64,000 nt of DNA from Pteria penguin (taxonomy: Eukaryota > Mollusca > Bivalvia > Pterioida > Pteriidae), in the NCBI GenBank assembly GCA_035048485.1, contig CM068590.1, positions 3,508,093 to 3,572,092 of the forward strand, given 5' to 3'. Within the stretch, counting starts at the first letter, position 1, and each line of letters starts with the position of its first letter. Positions 1-11,730 of the stretch are shown here, piece by piece. Under the pieces are notes generated by a model. The model ran no database searches, was not told where the DNA came from, and saw nothing but the letters and a program-made list of their open reading frames with translations. Position numbers and translations under genes: made by a program.

Positions 1-83
1 ACAGTATATGTTTAGACAGAATAGGTAATGATGATGCAAGATACATATTATATACAGATATATTTATTTATGTATATACAGAT

Positions 84-715
84 AAATAGACATTATGGGT
101 ATGGCTTTGCCGTCTTACAGATAAAAGTATGAAGTAATGAGGCAAGCATATAGGCATTATTGGTGTCGCTTTGCCATCTTATGCATGAAGTAATGAGGCA
201 AGGACATAGGCATTATTGGTGTCGCTTTGCCATCTTATGCATGAAGTAATGAGGCAAGCATATAGGCATTATGGGTGTTGCTTTGCCATCTTATGCATGA
301 AGTAATGAGGTGTGGATATAGGCATTATGAGTGTTGCTTTACTGTCTTGTGTATGAAAGCAGTATAAAGTAATGAGGTGTAGATATAGGCATTATGGGTA
401 TCGCTTAACCATCTTATGTATTAAAGCAGTGTAAAGTAATGAGGTGTAGATATAGGCATTATGGGTATCGCTTTGCCGTCTTATGTATTAAAGCAGTATA
501 AAGTAATGAGGTGTAGATATAGGCATTATGGGTATCGCTTTGCCGTCTTATATATTAAAGCAGTGTAAAGTATTGAGGTGTAGATATAGGCATTATGGGT
601 ATCGCTTTGCCGTCTTATATATTAAAGCAGTGTAAAGTATTGAGGTGTAGATATAGGCATTATGGGTATCGCTTTGCTGTCTTACATACTGAAGCAATAT
701 GATGCAAGGATGTAG
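84..715. repeat. Tandem array in pelota intron with 56- and 67-bp periods
   Basis: The anchor CATTAT after GG recurs at 91, 155, 211, 267, 323, 390, 457, 524, 591 and 658. Spacing is 64 once, 56 for three steps, then 67 for five. The longer unit has an extra 11 bases around AAAGCAGTGTA. Confidence 0.93.
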
Positions 716-2590
716 ATATCTTTACCATACGGACTCTGTAGTGTAATTCTAATGTGAAATTCTAAAATATCAGTAAACGAATGAAACGCTTTGCATGGAT
801 TGCCATGCATGATCAACATAAAGATCTTATCATACTGATGATAAATTTGAGGTACAGATCAGCCGTACTTATATGTTGATGACAGTTCTTACGATGCTTG
901 AATGGAAACTATCGTATAGAATGTTCGGCAGTTCTGCAACAACTGTTTGACTTTGTAAGTTTCTAAACAGAGAGCAATCGGGCATTTAAGCTTTGAAAAC
1001 AATTAGAAAACCTTTACAATCTCCGGTCCAAATCCAGTGTTGGTTGAATATATGTGATAGTCATCATTATAATGTACAGTGTCTGTGTTGTTCATTTAGG
1101 ATGTGTTGGTATTTACATGGAGTGGGATTTGAGAATTTTAGGGCAGGATATCGTGATCTCATTACATGTGTACTGTTGAATACACATGATGTAATGTTGA
1201 CGATCCTGGAATGTTGTTGATATAATTTCTGCCATTGTCAGTATGTATGTCATGATGTCAATGAAATGTTAGAAGTTACAGATGTAAAGTTCAAGGCCAG
1301 ATTTTTTCGATTTAACATCATACATGTGTATGGATAATGGTATGTTACATATTAAATAGGAAAAAATTAATCAAACACTACATGCAACATCCAGTGTTTT
1401 CTCCAGTTTGTAATTTTTAAGGGGGATTAATGTTTAACGGGGAATCCCGCATTCCCGCACCCTAGAGAAAACCAGGGATCGAAATTAATGGGAAATGCGA
1501 GTGAAATTTGGAAATTGCTAGTTGAAAATTTAGGAACTCGAAAAAATCGCAAGTGACTAATTTACATTGTGTCATACGATCTGCACTGTTTTCAAATCAG
1601 TTTTTATCAGGATGTCCGTTTTACATGGTTTGGACCGCATCTGTGTTCGTAAAATGCTTGAATAATCCTGTATGTTTTAGGCAGTAAGTAAAGCGTTCAC
1701 AATACATGTACCATATGACATTGTAGATTCGATTGATTGCACAAAACGTCAGACATGATGACTAATCACTAGTTTATATTGTTAATGTTACATGGTGCAT
1801 GGTGTATTATAGTATTGAAAACATCATTTTTCTCTAGATTTCTATTGTAGCCTATAGATTTTTGCTTTAGCCTGTGGATTTTTGTTCCACAGGCTAAATT
1901 TAGCCTGTGGTCAAAAAAGTTAATTTCAATCCCAGATGACACTGAACATCTGTATACTATTTGGTTTTGTCATTTATCATAATTGTAATTTTCTCGAATT
2001 TCCAACTCTGCTTATCTACATGATTTTGACTGTCCACGTCTCAACAAGCCTTGTTTTTAGATAAACAAAACGTTGTGGAGTTGAGTTCAGATTCCACCGT
2101 TCTTCTCTCACAATGGTATCTGATTATGGTAATTTTAAAATTGACAGAAGCATCTTATCAACAGGCCTATTTGTTCCTCTGTATGTAAATGGTTGCTCTT
2201 TTTGGTTGTAATACTTTTGTGATGAGAGACTGCGAGCTTATGGACCCGTTTACCACACCAGTCGACGCATCTTAGTCTGTACAGCAGCAACTGTAATCCT
2301 TTTGCTTTATCTAATCTTAAAAGATATTGCTCAAATCATGTGCCTACAGACTAACAATTCCACTTAAATTTAAGATTTTATAATAAAGGAACAAAACTCA
2401 GAAATGACCCATTGTGAGGTCATAAAAATATGAATATTAATGTTATTATGGAAAAGATATAGATTTAAAAGTGACATCAGCATGAGCCAACTATGGAACT
2501 TCCGACATAAATTGCATTATATGTAAGTTATCTTGCATGTGGAATCATCTCACTCTCCTCTGATTATCTTTTTTTTTTTTGTTTTTACAG
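716..2590 (+). other. Pelota intron, no exon seen
   Basis: Apart from the inverted-repeat element at 1473-1934, I see no recognisable gene or repeat unit here. The pelota exon preceding ETACDP is not in this stretch, so it must lie upstream of the window. Confidence 0.6.
1473..1934. mobile_element. Degenerate hAT-like nonautonomous element
   Basis: Ends read CAGGGATCGAAATTAA and, reversed, CTGGGATTGAAATTAA (14 of 16 match), related to the ends of the elements at 23490 and 31211. The flanks (AAAAC/ATGAC) no longer show a clear target duplication, suggesting an old insertion. Confidence 0.55.
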
Positions 2591-2754
2591 AGACAGCATG
2601 TGACCCTACCCAGAATGCCGATCTGGCAGCCATTGTTATGCAAGAAGGACTTGCTAATCTGTGTCTGATAACAACCAACATGACATTAGTACGTGCAAAA
2701 ATAGAAACCAACATCCCACGGAAAAGGAAAGGAAGCTGCTCGCAACACGATAAG
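2591..2754 (+). CDS. PELO: PELO exon (start of central domain)
   Basis: The acceptor follows a long T tract ending TTTTTACAG. It encodes ETACDPTQNADLAAIVMQEG and ends QHDK. The donor is AAG|GTCTAT, which is weak (C at +3, not G at +5). It is fixed by the alignment with pelota, because the next exon continues GLTRFYDQV. Confidence 0.92.
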
Positions 2755-5700
2755 GTCTATCTAAAATTCAGTCTTCTTTTTTTTTTTTAAACATTTGGCT
2801 GATGTAGCTCAGTCATAAGCATGCTTTGCATGGGATCAAGAGGTCATGGTTTCGAGCTTCGCCTATCATAATCATTTATTTTGACTTAGGGTGTTTATAT
2901 ACTCTGTGACCTTGCTGAGATAAGTATTTCATATATTGCTGTGTTTATTTTTTTCAGGGACTGACAAGATTCTATGATCAAGTTATCCAGGGCGTGTTAC
3001 GACATTTTAACTTTGACAGTAAGTTCATGAAGCGTAGGTCGCAGCTCATACTAAAGATTGATTCGATCTGTGTGTTTCAATCCAGTTGCTGATGGTGCCA
3101 TTTCCATAGGATTTTACATTCAGTATTAACGATCATGCAAGGTTTTGTTGTCAGACTTTTGCTATACAATATGGTATAAATGTATCAAGGAGATATACAC
3201 AATCTGTTTATTGTTTGAAATGTTTCTCATATTCATCATTTAAAAACCTATAATACAATGAAAAAAATATGCAGTCTAAATTCATTAAAATAAAGAATTA
3301 TAAACTTACTTTAGACCATATAAAATCAAATCATTCAAATGAAATTTGATAAGATGAAATGCAATCCAACTTTTGCTTGATTCTGAAAATTTTCACTGTC
3401 AACAGAGCTTTTTCAGATTGATTTCATTTCTGATCAAATGCCATAATTCCTCTGGATCAGGACGTCTCCTCGACCTGTTTCTCAGGCTGGCAGACCGTTT
3501 TCATATTCATTTCATCGCTCTTTAAACATCCGACATTAAGATGTTTTGCCGTTGAAAGTAGTGTTGTGACATGATAATCCAAGGATTGACGTCATGATGA
3601 AAATTCCGGCAAAAAAGTAGTTTTTACTGCATGATGCCCCTTTATACCACTGGTTCAATATCAGCCGTAAAGGCTTTGTTGTTTCCTGTTATATCCACCA
3701 TAACTGAGTAAGATATTGATATGAGGCTGTGACTTGATGCAGCAATTTTAATCTTCGACTTTTCTTTTGCAGTTGTGAAATGCGTATTAGTAGCAAGTCC
3801 AGGATTTGTTAAAGTAAGTTTAACAAGTAACCTCTTTGATATGTTGAAGTTAATGCTTTGTGAGTGGCAGTAGTTTAATGCTGCTTGTAGATGATATGAA
3901 TATCAGATTCTGTATGTAGCATTTCTTGATGAATGTCGTTCAATCCTCACAGCAAGCTTAACTAAGCGTCATAAACATAGACATAACTTACGATTTTGCA
4001 CTTTACAAGATTATAGTATTACCACCTAAAGTTGGTCTGCTTCTTCTTCTTTTCGTCTTCTTCTTCTTCTTCTTATTCTTCCTTTTAATATGTAGTATTC
4101 CTACTGGGGCTTTTTAAATCTGTATCCCTTTCACAATTCATCTATATTGTGATAGCACTTGGGTTTCCGTTCTTGAGCACAGAATACTGACACGTGTACT
4201 TTTTACTTTTGACTTTAGGATCAGTTTATGGAGTACATGTTCAACCAGGCAGTTAAGATGGAGTACAAGAGCCTCATAGAAAATCGATCCAAGTTTGTCC
4301 TAGTGCATGCCTCCTCGGGGTTCAAACATTCTCTGAAAGGTAAAATATGTTTTAAGCACTTTCATAAAATCATTATTTTCAGCGGTAATTTTTACAGAAT
4401 AAAAGAAAAACCCAAAAATTTATTATTTGCATTTAATGACATTTTTAGTTATATTACTTGTGGAAGAAATGACAAATGAAAGTTTGTATGTTTTAAGTAT
4501 TTTTTGCATAAGAAAACTGAAGTATTTTGAATGCTCACCTTTGCATCATAGCAAAAAACCAACGCAACAAACCAGTACAAAATACTTACAGGTTCAGTTG
4601 TAATTCACCCTCTCACAGAACAGAATTTTTCATTGTGATGACATCATCTGAGGTCCGAATGACACATTTCTTAATGACGTTATAAATAGAACTATTGAAA
4701 ATCCTTTTAATGTCACATCCAAGTTTTAAAATGCCCCAAACATTGATTTATTGGCTTAATCCTGTATCAAAGCCATTACCAGTTAGACCCAAATTTGGAC
4801 TTTCACAAGAATTCTTGCATGTCACATGACAACATTTACCATCTCTATGGAGACTTTTAAAAAAATAAGTCTGGCTTAACCAGAAGGTTAATACATCTGT
4901 GTTCAAGTAATATCTATCGAATGTATCAGCATTAAGGTATGATTTCATCGATCAACCGTATGTATTTAAGTACGATTGCTCTGAATGAGGTGTCTGTAAA
5001 TTACAAGTATCTTTCATCATACCTTACAGAGATTTTACAGGACTCCTCTGTTACCGCCAAACTCTCCGACACCAAAGCTGCCGGGGAAGTCAAATCATTG
5101 GACGACTTCTATCAGATGTTGCAGAATGACCCAAACAGAGCATTTTATGGGTAAGGTGACATGAGATATGAAACTGTTGAAATTTGAACTGAAAATGGTG
5201 CTAATTTTAGTGTTAACACAATAATTTGTCATAGAATCCCAAATTTCTTCTGTAAAAAGGATCAAATAAATGTGCAAAAGCTATGAAAGTTCTTTCATCC
5301 CTGCAGTAGAATAAGAAAGGAGAGAAGGTCTTATGATTAAAAAGAAGAATTTTATGAAACTTGCTTCAGTTCTGACAGAACTAAATAATGATACATTATC
5401 TAATGGGAGAAACAACAGTGGAGAAAGCTACTGTACTACTGTATAGTTTCAGAACTTCCCTCGTTTTCTAAGGCTGATGGTAGCCGCAAGTAGTGGCCCT
5501 AAATGAATGATAGGGCCACAATTCCTTATGTTGCGTAAACTTGCATTTTTGATAAACGGAATGGCCGGCACGATTCTACGCATTTCGGCATCAAATGGAG
5601 CAAATATCTAACATATATAAACATAAAGCAAACGATCGGCAATGTTAACTTACCCCCGATCTGTCGTCTGAAGGCTCTACACACATTTTTTCCCAACCTG

Positions 5701-8700
5701 TTTCAAATTTGCCAGTTTCTATGTCAGCCATTCGGTCTCGCGAGATCTCGTTAACAGAAACCTCACAAAAAGAGGCGGAGCTGACGAAAAACATGTGGTC
5801 ATGGGTGCGTGGTCATTGTTATTTTTGTGTCATTTCTCTTTTTACATTTTATTTATCGGCTAGTTACTGCATTTCTGGTCATTTCAATTTAGTTTTCTTC
5901 TCATAAATAACTAGCCGATGAATAAAATGTAAACAGAGAAATGACATAAAAATAACAATGACCATGTGTTTTTCGTCAGGTCCGCCTCTTTTTGTGAGGT
6001 TTCTGTTAACAAGATCTCGTGAGACCGAATGGCTGACACAGAAACCGGCAAATTTGAAACAGGTTGGGAAAAATGTGTATAGAGCCTTCAGACGACAGAT
6101 TGGGGGTAAGTTAACATTGCCGATCGTTTGCTTTATGTTTATATGTGTTAGTTATTTGCTCCATTTGATGCCGAAATGCGTAGAATCGTGCCGGCCATTC
6201 CGTTTATCAAAAATGCAAGTTTACGCAACGTAAGGAATTGTGGCCCTATCATTCATTTAGGGCCACTACTTGCGGCTAAGGCTGATGGATGAGAGAAAGT
6301 ACAGTGGAAAGAAAGCTTAAATAGGTGCAAACTTAAACTTGCCCCCACGTACTCACTATGGTTCAAACCCATTCAGACGAGAGGGGCTGCAATGTATTAC
6401 AGGACAATCCCTAAATTTGCTCTAATTCTGAGATTTCTCTCCGGCTAAAGTATTTTATACATTTTACCAGATCCTGTGAGGCTAATATAACTTTTTCGAA
6501 TACAAGAAAAGCCAGTGTAGCCTAGTGGATAAGGCGCTCGTCTCGTGATTGAGAGGTCCTAGGTTCGACTCACACCTTGGGCGCACCGGTGTTCTGTCTT
6601 TCGGATGAGACAATAAAAACTGAGATTACATGTCATGGTAGGCTTGGCACGTAAAATCCCCTCACTGCTTCGGGTGGGTCCATTGCAAAGGTCTAAATTT
6701 CTATGCAATGCATCAGGCAAATGCCATCACCATATACGTGAAATAATGGTGGAGTGACGCAAAACAATAATCAATCAATCAGTCAATCAGAAAGAAAACA
6801 AAAATTTTTGTTAATCTCCTAGTTATTGTAAATGGTTGTAATTGTTTTAATTTTAGTCAGTGTGTGACATTTAAAGATTTGCGTATCACATTGCAGTTTA
6901 GGACATGTAGAGAAAGCGGCAAATCTTCAGGCCATAGAGGTCCTCCTTATTTCTGACGAACTTTTTAGGTAAGTGTAGACGAAATTTGTATGCTATATTT
7001 GCATGTGTTTAATGCATATGTGTGTATGATTTGCACTCCCAAAGTTGAATCTCTGCTGAAAAAGGAAACTCTTGTTTGAGAACTTTGTAATACTTTCTAA
7101 GTTTCTCATGTACTCTGGTAAGGGATATAACCCATATGGGTGTCTTGCATATTCTTGTTGTACATCACACCAAGACGTTAGATGGCACCTGCCAGATATC
7201 ACGCACCAAGATGTTAGATAGCTCCTGCCAGATGTCTCGCACCAAGATGTTAGATAGCATCTGCCAGATGTCTCGCACCAAGATGTTAGATAACACCTGC
7301 CAGATATCATGCACCAAGATGTTAGATAGCATCTGCCAGATGTCTCGCACCAAGATGTTAGATAACACCTGCCAGATATCATGCATCAAGATGTTAGATA
7401 GCTCCTGCCAGATATCACGCACCATGCACTTTGTCTTAGCAACTTGTCCAAATTTTTTTGACAGAGTTATGGCCCTTGGAAAAACACATAGTTAAAACAT
7501 TTTGCTGTTGGTGGGACATTCATGGTGTGCTGGCACATCTAATTTCCTATACAATGGACCAAACTGAGCCAGTGAGAAATCTGGTTTACAAGTTGTGCAA
7601 TAATTTTTAATTCTTACTATTCTTCTTGTTGGTATGGTCAGTTGGCCATGGTGAGATGTGGTCAGTCAAGCAGCCATCACGCTTCTAAACATCCCCATGA
7701 TATGCAGAATGTGGGAGACTTCTTATCAAGGGCAGACAACTCACATTATTAAATCCTCGTTTAAACCCTTTCTCTCCTGAAAATGGACTAAGGCAACTCA
7801 AATTTGTCTCTCAGATGTCAATTTATGAATAATTGACATCATGATATTGGTTTCAAGATCTTCTGAAATTCACATTCATTTCCTTTAGCAAAGATAAAAA
7901 TAGAATTCCTGTCTGTCACTTTTCTGAATACATGTACCATATATACTACTCTTAGCTCATTCATGTTTTAGCCCAAAATGATAAAAGTAGATGCTAGTGG
8001 TATATTAGTGTAATTATGAATTAGCGATATGATTAGTCTTATTGGTGTCCTTGAATAAATTTTTAGCTCCCCTTTTGAAATGCATTTGTGTCCACAATGT
8101 TAAGAGGTTTCATTTCTTTAATATGAGATAAAGGATGTTCAAACTTTAACGAATGATGCATCTATATGTGTTAAGAAGGAATCTAGTTTCAAATGCTGTG
8201 TCTGACTTACATTTTCCACTTGAGTAAACATGTCTGTCTGTCAGTCCATTAAACCTTGTCAGGGTAATAATTTCTCGATGCCCACTTGAATGAAACATGT
8301 AAAGAAATTACCTTATGATGTTCAAAAGTCCATGAGGTGAACTTCATTATCTTTGATTACACTATATTTATACGTGTTGCCATGAATTTAGACACCAAAA
8401 AAGCAGTGTTAGTTCCACATACATATGAATCCCTCTAAGTGATAATTGCCAAGAAATACAAGTTATTTTTAGCGTTTTAAGTCGTTGGTCATTTCTTTCT
8501 AGATCTCGAGATGTACGGCAGAGGAAGAGATACATCAGTATAGTAGACACAGTGAAGGAGAGCGGCGGGGAGGTCAAAATATTCTCTAGTTTACATGTAT
8601 CCGGCGAGCGTGAGTATCTAGTATATCATTTGTCAGGGTACGACAAAAAGATCGTAGAAAACCATGTAAAACCCAACAGTCTGACTCACCTGTGTGATAT

Positions 8701-9649
8701 CTAGGAACACTTCCGAGAAAAAGTTTGATGCAATTGAAATATTGTACAGTGTTAATGTGTAGGATGAAATTAAAATATTTAAACGCATTTCGTTCTTTAC
8801 TTGTGGACTTGACATGATCAGTGTTTAATATTGACATAATCACTGTTGACGTGTGCAGTCCAGGATTACACATGTGATTAGACAAGATGTTTTATCCACT
8901 TTGTCTTAGTTGACCCAGCTGTGAATTGCTATCGGCTTCAGCTGGGGAGTGAATCTGTCATGGACTGATATTCCATGGAGAGGAAATTTGACTCTCGTCC
9001 TCTTTACACCATGGTAAGCAGTATAGACACAAGGTGTAATCTCCAGCTTTATATGCCGCCATGACCAGGAAAAGGACTGATGTTCTGTTGGAATGGGGAC
9101 GGGGTTGCTGCATGCTCTCTTCACTTTACATCAGCTTGGTATAAGCTCTAATGTTATAAAAACTTCATGGCATGTAGGACTGATGACTGATGTTCCGTTG
9201 GAAATGAAGGGGGGGGGGGGGGTTGTCCTATGTTCTCATCACTTTTCCTAAGTTGGGAATAAGCTCTGATGTTATAAAAACCCTCATAGCTTGTAGAAGG
9301 TCCTGTGTGTGGTCCTGAGAGTTTGTACGTATCTCCTAAGCATCCCAGAGATCGGGATAAACTTCAGCCTCATAGACCGTAAAGACTTACAGAGGGGTTT
9401 AACATGCACAATTTTCTGTCCATCGAGGTGAGCTCTGTTGTCCTCTGATAACTTTCGTTGTATGTGAAAGATGAGATAAACATGAGATATACATGAGATA
9501 AACATGAGATAAACATGGTATATATTATAAGGCACATCTATGTTTGAACTTTTTTTTGTCTCTTTCTTTCAGAATTAGGTCAACTTTCCGGTATCGCCGC
9601 CATTTTACGTTTCCCTATGCATGATGATGAAGAGTCTGATGAAGATTAA
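2591..9649 (+). CDS. PELO: Pelota homologue, 3' part (central and C-terminal domains), 8 exons
   Basis: Joined exons are 2591-2754, 2958-3018, 3773-3813, 4219-4339, 5030-5150, 6897-6968, 8503-8609 and 9573-9649. All phases are compatible and give 254 codons including TAA. This matches animal pelota from about residue 131 to the end. Diagnostic stretches are the NIPRKRKGSCSQHD segment, LVASPGFVK, ENRSKF-LVHASSG, KLSDTKAAGEVKSLDDFYQML, LLISDELFR, IFSSLHVSGE, and the LSGIAAILRFP ending followed by an acidic tail (DDEESDED). From family knowledge, pelota/Dom34 is an eRF1-like cytosolic protein that works with HBS1 to split stalled ribosomes in no-go and non-stop decay; it lacks the GGQ loop of eRF1. 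The N-terminal Sm-like domain and start codon are upstream of the window. The first visible exon begins in phase 1. No frameshift or internal stop is seen, so the gene looks functional. Confidence 0.96.
2797..2868 (+). repeat. tRNA-Ala-like fossil (SINE head or tRNA pseudogene)
   Basis: GATGTAGCTCAGT (A box) and, 40 bases on, GGTTTCGAGCT (degenerate B box), with a CATGCTTTGCATG anticodon arm as in tRNA-Ala(UGC). The acceptor stem does not pair, so it is not a working tRNA gene. It lies in a pelota intron. Confidence 0.6.
2958..3018 (+). CDS. PELO: PELO exon
   Basis: Acceptor TTTTTTTCAG, donor GTAAGT. Encodes GLTRFYDQVIQGVLRHFNFD and ends in phase 1. Confidence 0.93.
3773..3813 (+). CDS. PELO: PELO micro-exon (41 bases)
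   Basis: Acceptor CTTTTGCAG, donor GTAAGT. Encodes IVKCVLVASPGFVK, the conserved core strand and turn of the pelota central domain. It is too short to be found by ORF length. Confidence 0.93.
4038..4085 (+). repeat. CTT-rich microsatellite
   Basis: Imperfect TTC/CTT run in the pelota intron before the exon at 4219. Confidence 0.75.
4219..4339 (+). CDS. PELO: PELO exon
   Basis: Acceptor GACTTTAG, donor GTAAAA. Encodes the DQFMEYMFNQAVKMEYKSL region and the LVHASSGFKHSLK motif. The open frame runs on past the donor into the intron, but pelota similarity stops at the splice site. Confidence 0.94.
5030..5150 (+). CDS. PELO: PELO exon
   Basis: Acceptor ACCTTACAG, donor GTAAGG, ending in phase 2. 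Encodes EILQDSSVTAKLSDTKAAG, then EVKSLDDFYQMLQNDP and RAFYG, a hallmark pelota segment. Confidence 0.95.
5654..5731 (-). other. Candidate first exon carried by the transposon arm (26 codons)
   Basis: On the minus strand: ATG at 5731, 26 open codons beginning MADIETGKFETGWEK, then GGGG|GTAAGT exactly in phase 0. In the opposite arm (ATG near 6030 on the plus strand) a one-base loss in an A run brings a stop. It could be the first exon of a lost transposase gene or a captured host exon. Confidence 0.4.
5736..5745. promoter_or_regulatory. TCTCGCGAGA promoter-type palindrome inside the terminal repeat
   Basis: The 10-base palindrome lies 5 bases upstream of an ATG on the minus strand. TCTCGCGAGA is a known animal housekeeping-promoter element. 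The other arm has it mutated (TCTCGTGAGA, near 6014). Confidence 0.5.
6511..6790 (+). mobile_element. tRNA-derived SINE (family 1), full length
   Basis: A box AGTGTAGCCTAGTGGATAAG, B box GGTTCGACTC, then a body (CTTTCGGATGAGACAATAAA, GGCACGTAAAATCCCCTCAC, ACCATATACGTGAAATAATG) and an ATCA-repeat tail. It is the reference copy for the other family 1 copies here. Confidence 0.92.
6897..6968 (+). CDS. PELO: PELO exon
   Basis: Acceptor CACATTGCAG, donor GTAAGT. Encodes LGHVEKAANLQAIEVLLISD followed by ELFR, the start of the C-terminal domain that contacts HBS1 in the family. Confidence 0.94.
7168..7425. repeat. 36-bp minisatellite in pelota intron, 7 copies
   Basis: Unit CACCAAGATGTTAGATAGCT plus about 16 bases. 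Because 36 is a multiple of three, open frames arise on both strands, all repetitive. These are not genes. Confidence 0.95.
7426..8502 (+). other. Pelota intron, nothing recognised
   Basis: No exon, repeat family or inverted repeat that I could identify between the minisatellite and the exon at 8503. Confidence 0.5.
8503..8609 (+). CDS. PELO: PELO exon
   Basis: Acceptor TTTCTTTCTAG, donor GTGAGT. Encodes SRDVRQRKRYISIVDTVKES, then GGEVKIFSSLHVSGE, the C-terminal domain. Confidence 0.94.
9573..9649 (+). CDS. PELO: PELO terminal coding exon with TAA stop
   Basis: Acceptor TCTTTCTTTCAG. Encodes LGQLSGIAAILRFPMHDDEE then SDED and TAA. The acidic tail after LRFP is usual for pelota. Possible poly(A) signals (AATAAA) lie near 9962, 10235 and 10297; none can be chosen from sequence alone. 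Confidence 0.94.
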
Positions 9650-11499
9650 AAGAAAGATGATGTTCTGTTGCTATAGTTAAAAAATTTTTAGAAAACCATG
9701 TTGTTCTATCAGAACGAATGATCTCTTTCTTCATTGTGTACTTCCAAAAACCAAAATTGGATAAAAATAGAATTCCTAGATGAATAAAATTGCAATGAAA
9801 GAGATTATCAACCCAACACCATCCCACTTTTTTCCTCTCTTATGGGGGCAAACTGTACAAGACTATAAAAAATAGTATTATACTCCCCCTCCCAACCCAC
9901 CCACCCATCTCGTATTCCCCATGTATGCTTAAATCTTCTATTCAGATACGATATGTAGAAAAATAAAATCACTGGCTTATCCTCTGTTTATAACACTCAA
10001 TCTGATTGGTGGGTTGGGGGTAGGTTTGTGATGATAAAACTGGCATTAACCTGTCTCAAAATCTTTCTCATGATGTCATAAAAAATATCAAACTAGATTT
10101 CATGTAGATGTCAAACATTTTACTCATCCTAAAGCATTAGAATATATGTCAAAATGTTGAAAATGGTATTTGAATGGTACTGCATCTCTCACGTAGTGTT
10201 GGAGACTGTTAAACATTGCTAATACTGTACCCAATAAATACTACATAGGGTTAGACACTGATACACTGTATTATTACCAATTGTATTAATATCCAATAAA
10301 CCTTACTTAGGGTTGGACAGCGCTACGCCATATTTATAAAAGACGGAATACGTTTGCTGAAGTAACTGATCTGTATTGGTTTAAAACTTGTACCTCAATT
10401 CTAAACAATACTGTTGTATGTATTCTTGCTTTTGAAAAAGAGATTTCGTTACGCTAAAAGTGCTATTTGGAATTATTCACTAAACACTTTAGTTTTAAAA
10501 AGGTTTGTTACTTGTGTATTGTACCAAGAAAAACATCGCAGATATCTTTTAAGAAGTACCGGTATGGTATCATACTATTTAATTTTTGACGATATCCAGT
10601 CACAGGGACACATTTCGCTGAAATTGTAAATAAAAACAATCTGACATACTTTCACTCTATTTATAATTCACAGAGAAAGTTCAAGTATGTCAAATTCATT
10701 TTTATCTACTATGTCAGCATAACATGCCCCTGTGATCCAATCATATCCTTACAGTAGATTAGAGGACATAAGTGCTTGAGTAACAGTATTGTGCAGAGCC
10801 GACTCTAAATAGAAGATATTAACCCTTCTCTTTCACTTTTTACCAGTGATTCTGTTACTTGTTAACTCTATGTGATGTAAAATGACCATGTTATACTATA
10901 CCAGTGTGCTGTAATATACCTCTATAGTCTGACAGAGATAAGGTCACACATTAAGAAAGCAAAACATGTCTAACTTTTTTGTGTCCCCTTCGAAGCAGTG
11001 AGATGTATAAAGATCTCTTTGTCTGGCGTCTGTCTGTCTATATGCTAGAAATCATATTTTCAAATAATGGAAAGAAGGTGACACCTATAAAAAAAAATAC
11101 ATATTTTCTGTATCAAGAATCAATACTTTGATCCCGATCCCCCTGTTATAAACTAACTGAGCTGTTGATTTTTAGAGATGACAAAACTCAAATGTATGAC
11201 TTTTTCGCTGTCAGATTAATGGGTATAAATGTTTTGTGTTAACAATATAAGTATTTCAATATACTATATGGAGATTTTTTTCATTCAATATTTTTATTTA
11301 CATATATATCTGTAATGAATTTTTAATAGTAATTTATAATTCTTCTTCTTGTATGGTATCCACCTGCAGTGCATGAAGGCAAATACACTGATGGACTTCC
11401 CCCACACTCCTGAATAAAAATTTGTTTGAGGCTTCAAGTTCCGCCTTAACCTCAATACCTATCGTTAATTGTAGTAAAACTTGCCAATGGAGTAAAGAA

Positions 11500-11730
11500 A
11501 ATTTATCCATAACTATAGTAAAATTTATTCCTGTCTGGAATCAAATTTATCCATTGGTTTATCTAAGCTAGAGTAAAATTTATGAATGGAATATTTTTCC
11601 TTTGATTGAGAAAAATTTATCTCGAATGTAAGTCAAATTTATCTTTAGCTAGCATTAAATTTATCGTTAGTTTATTCTTAAGACTTAACTATAATAGTCA
11701 AATTTATCCTGAAGAAGTGTAGAATTTATT
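11500..11730. repeat. Degenerate AAATTTAT-periodic stretch
   Basis: AAATTTAT recurs roughly every 25-40 bases (near 11520, 11546, 11575, 11623, 11636, 11656, 11701), with diverged sequence between. Confidence 0.6.

Larger units (their letters stand above)
5481..6278. mobile_element. Palindromic Mutator-like element with 10-bp target duplication
   Basis: Arms 5481-5866 and 5908-6278 are near-perfect inverted repeats around a 41-base spacer. Ends are TAGCCGCAAG. Flanks at 5471-5480 and 6279-6288 are identical (AGGCTGATGG). Long terminal repeats with a 9-11 bp duplication are characteristic of Mutator-like elements. No transposase is present. The arms carry a promoter-like motif and a candidate short exon, listed separately. 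Confidence 0.88.

Noticed and set aside
993..1220. 75-codon open frame in the pelota intron
   Set aside because: No pelota similarity, no splice context and unremarkable composition; chance frame in AT-rich DNA.
4748..4948. Short frames in pelota introns (4748, 5095, 8586 and others)
   Set aside because: They overlap introns on the opposite strand, lack any recognisable motif, and some are antisense to exons.
6511..6585. tRNA gene
   Set aside because: A and B boxes are good, but the acceptor stem does not close and the sequence continues as a SINE body shared by seven other loci.
6993..7495. Overlapping open frames of 86-129 codons on both strands
   Set aside because: All are translations of the 36-bp minisatellite; period divisible by three.
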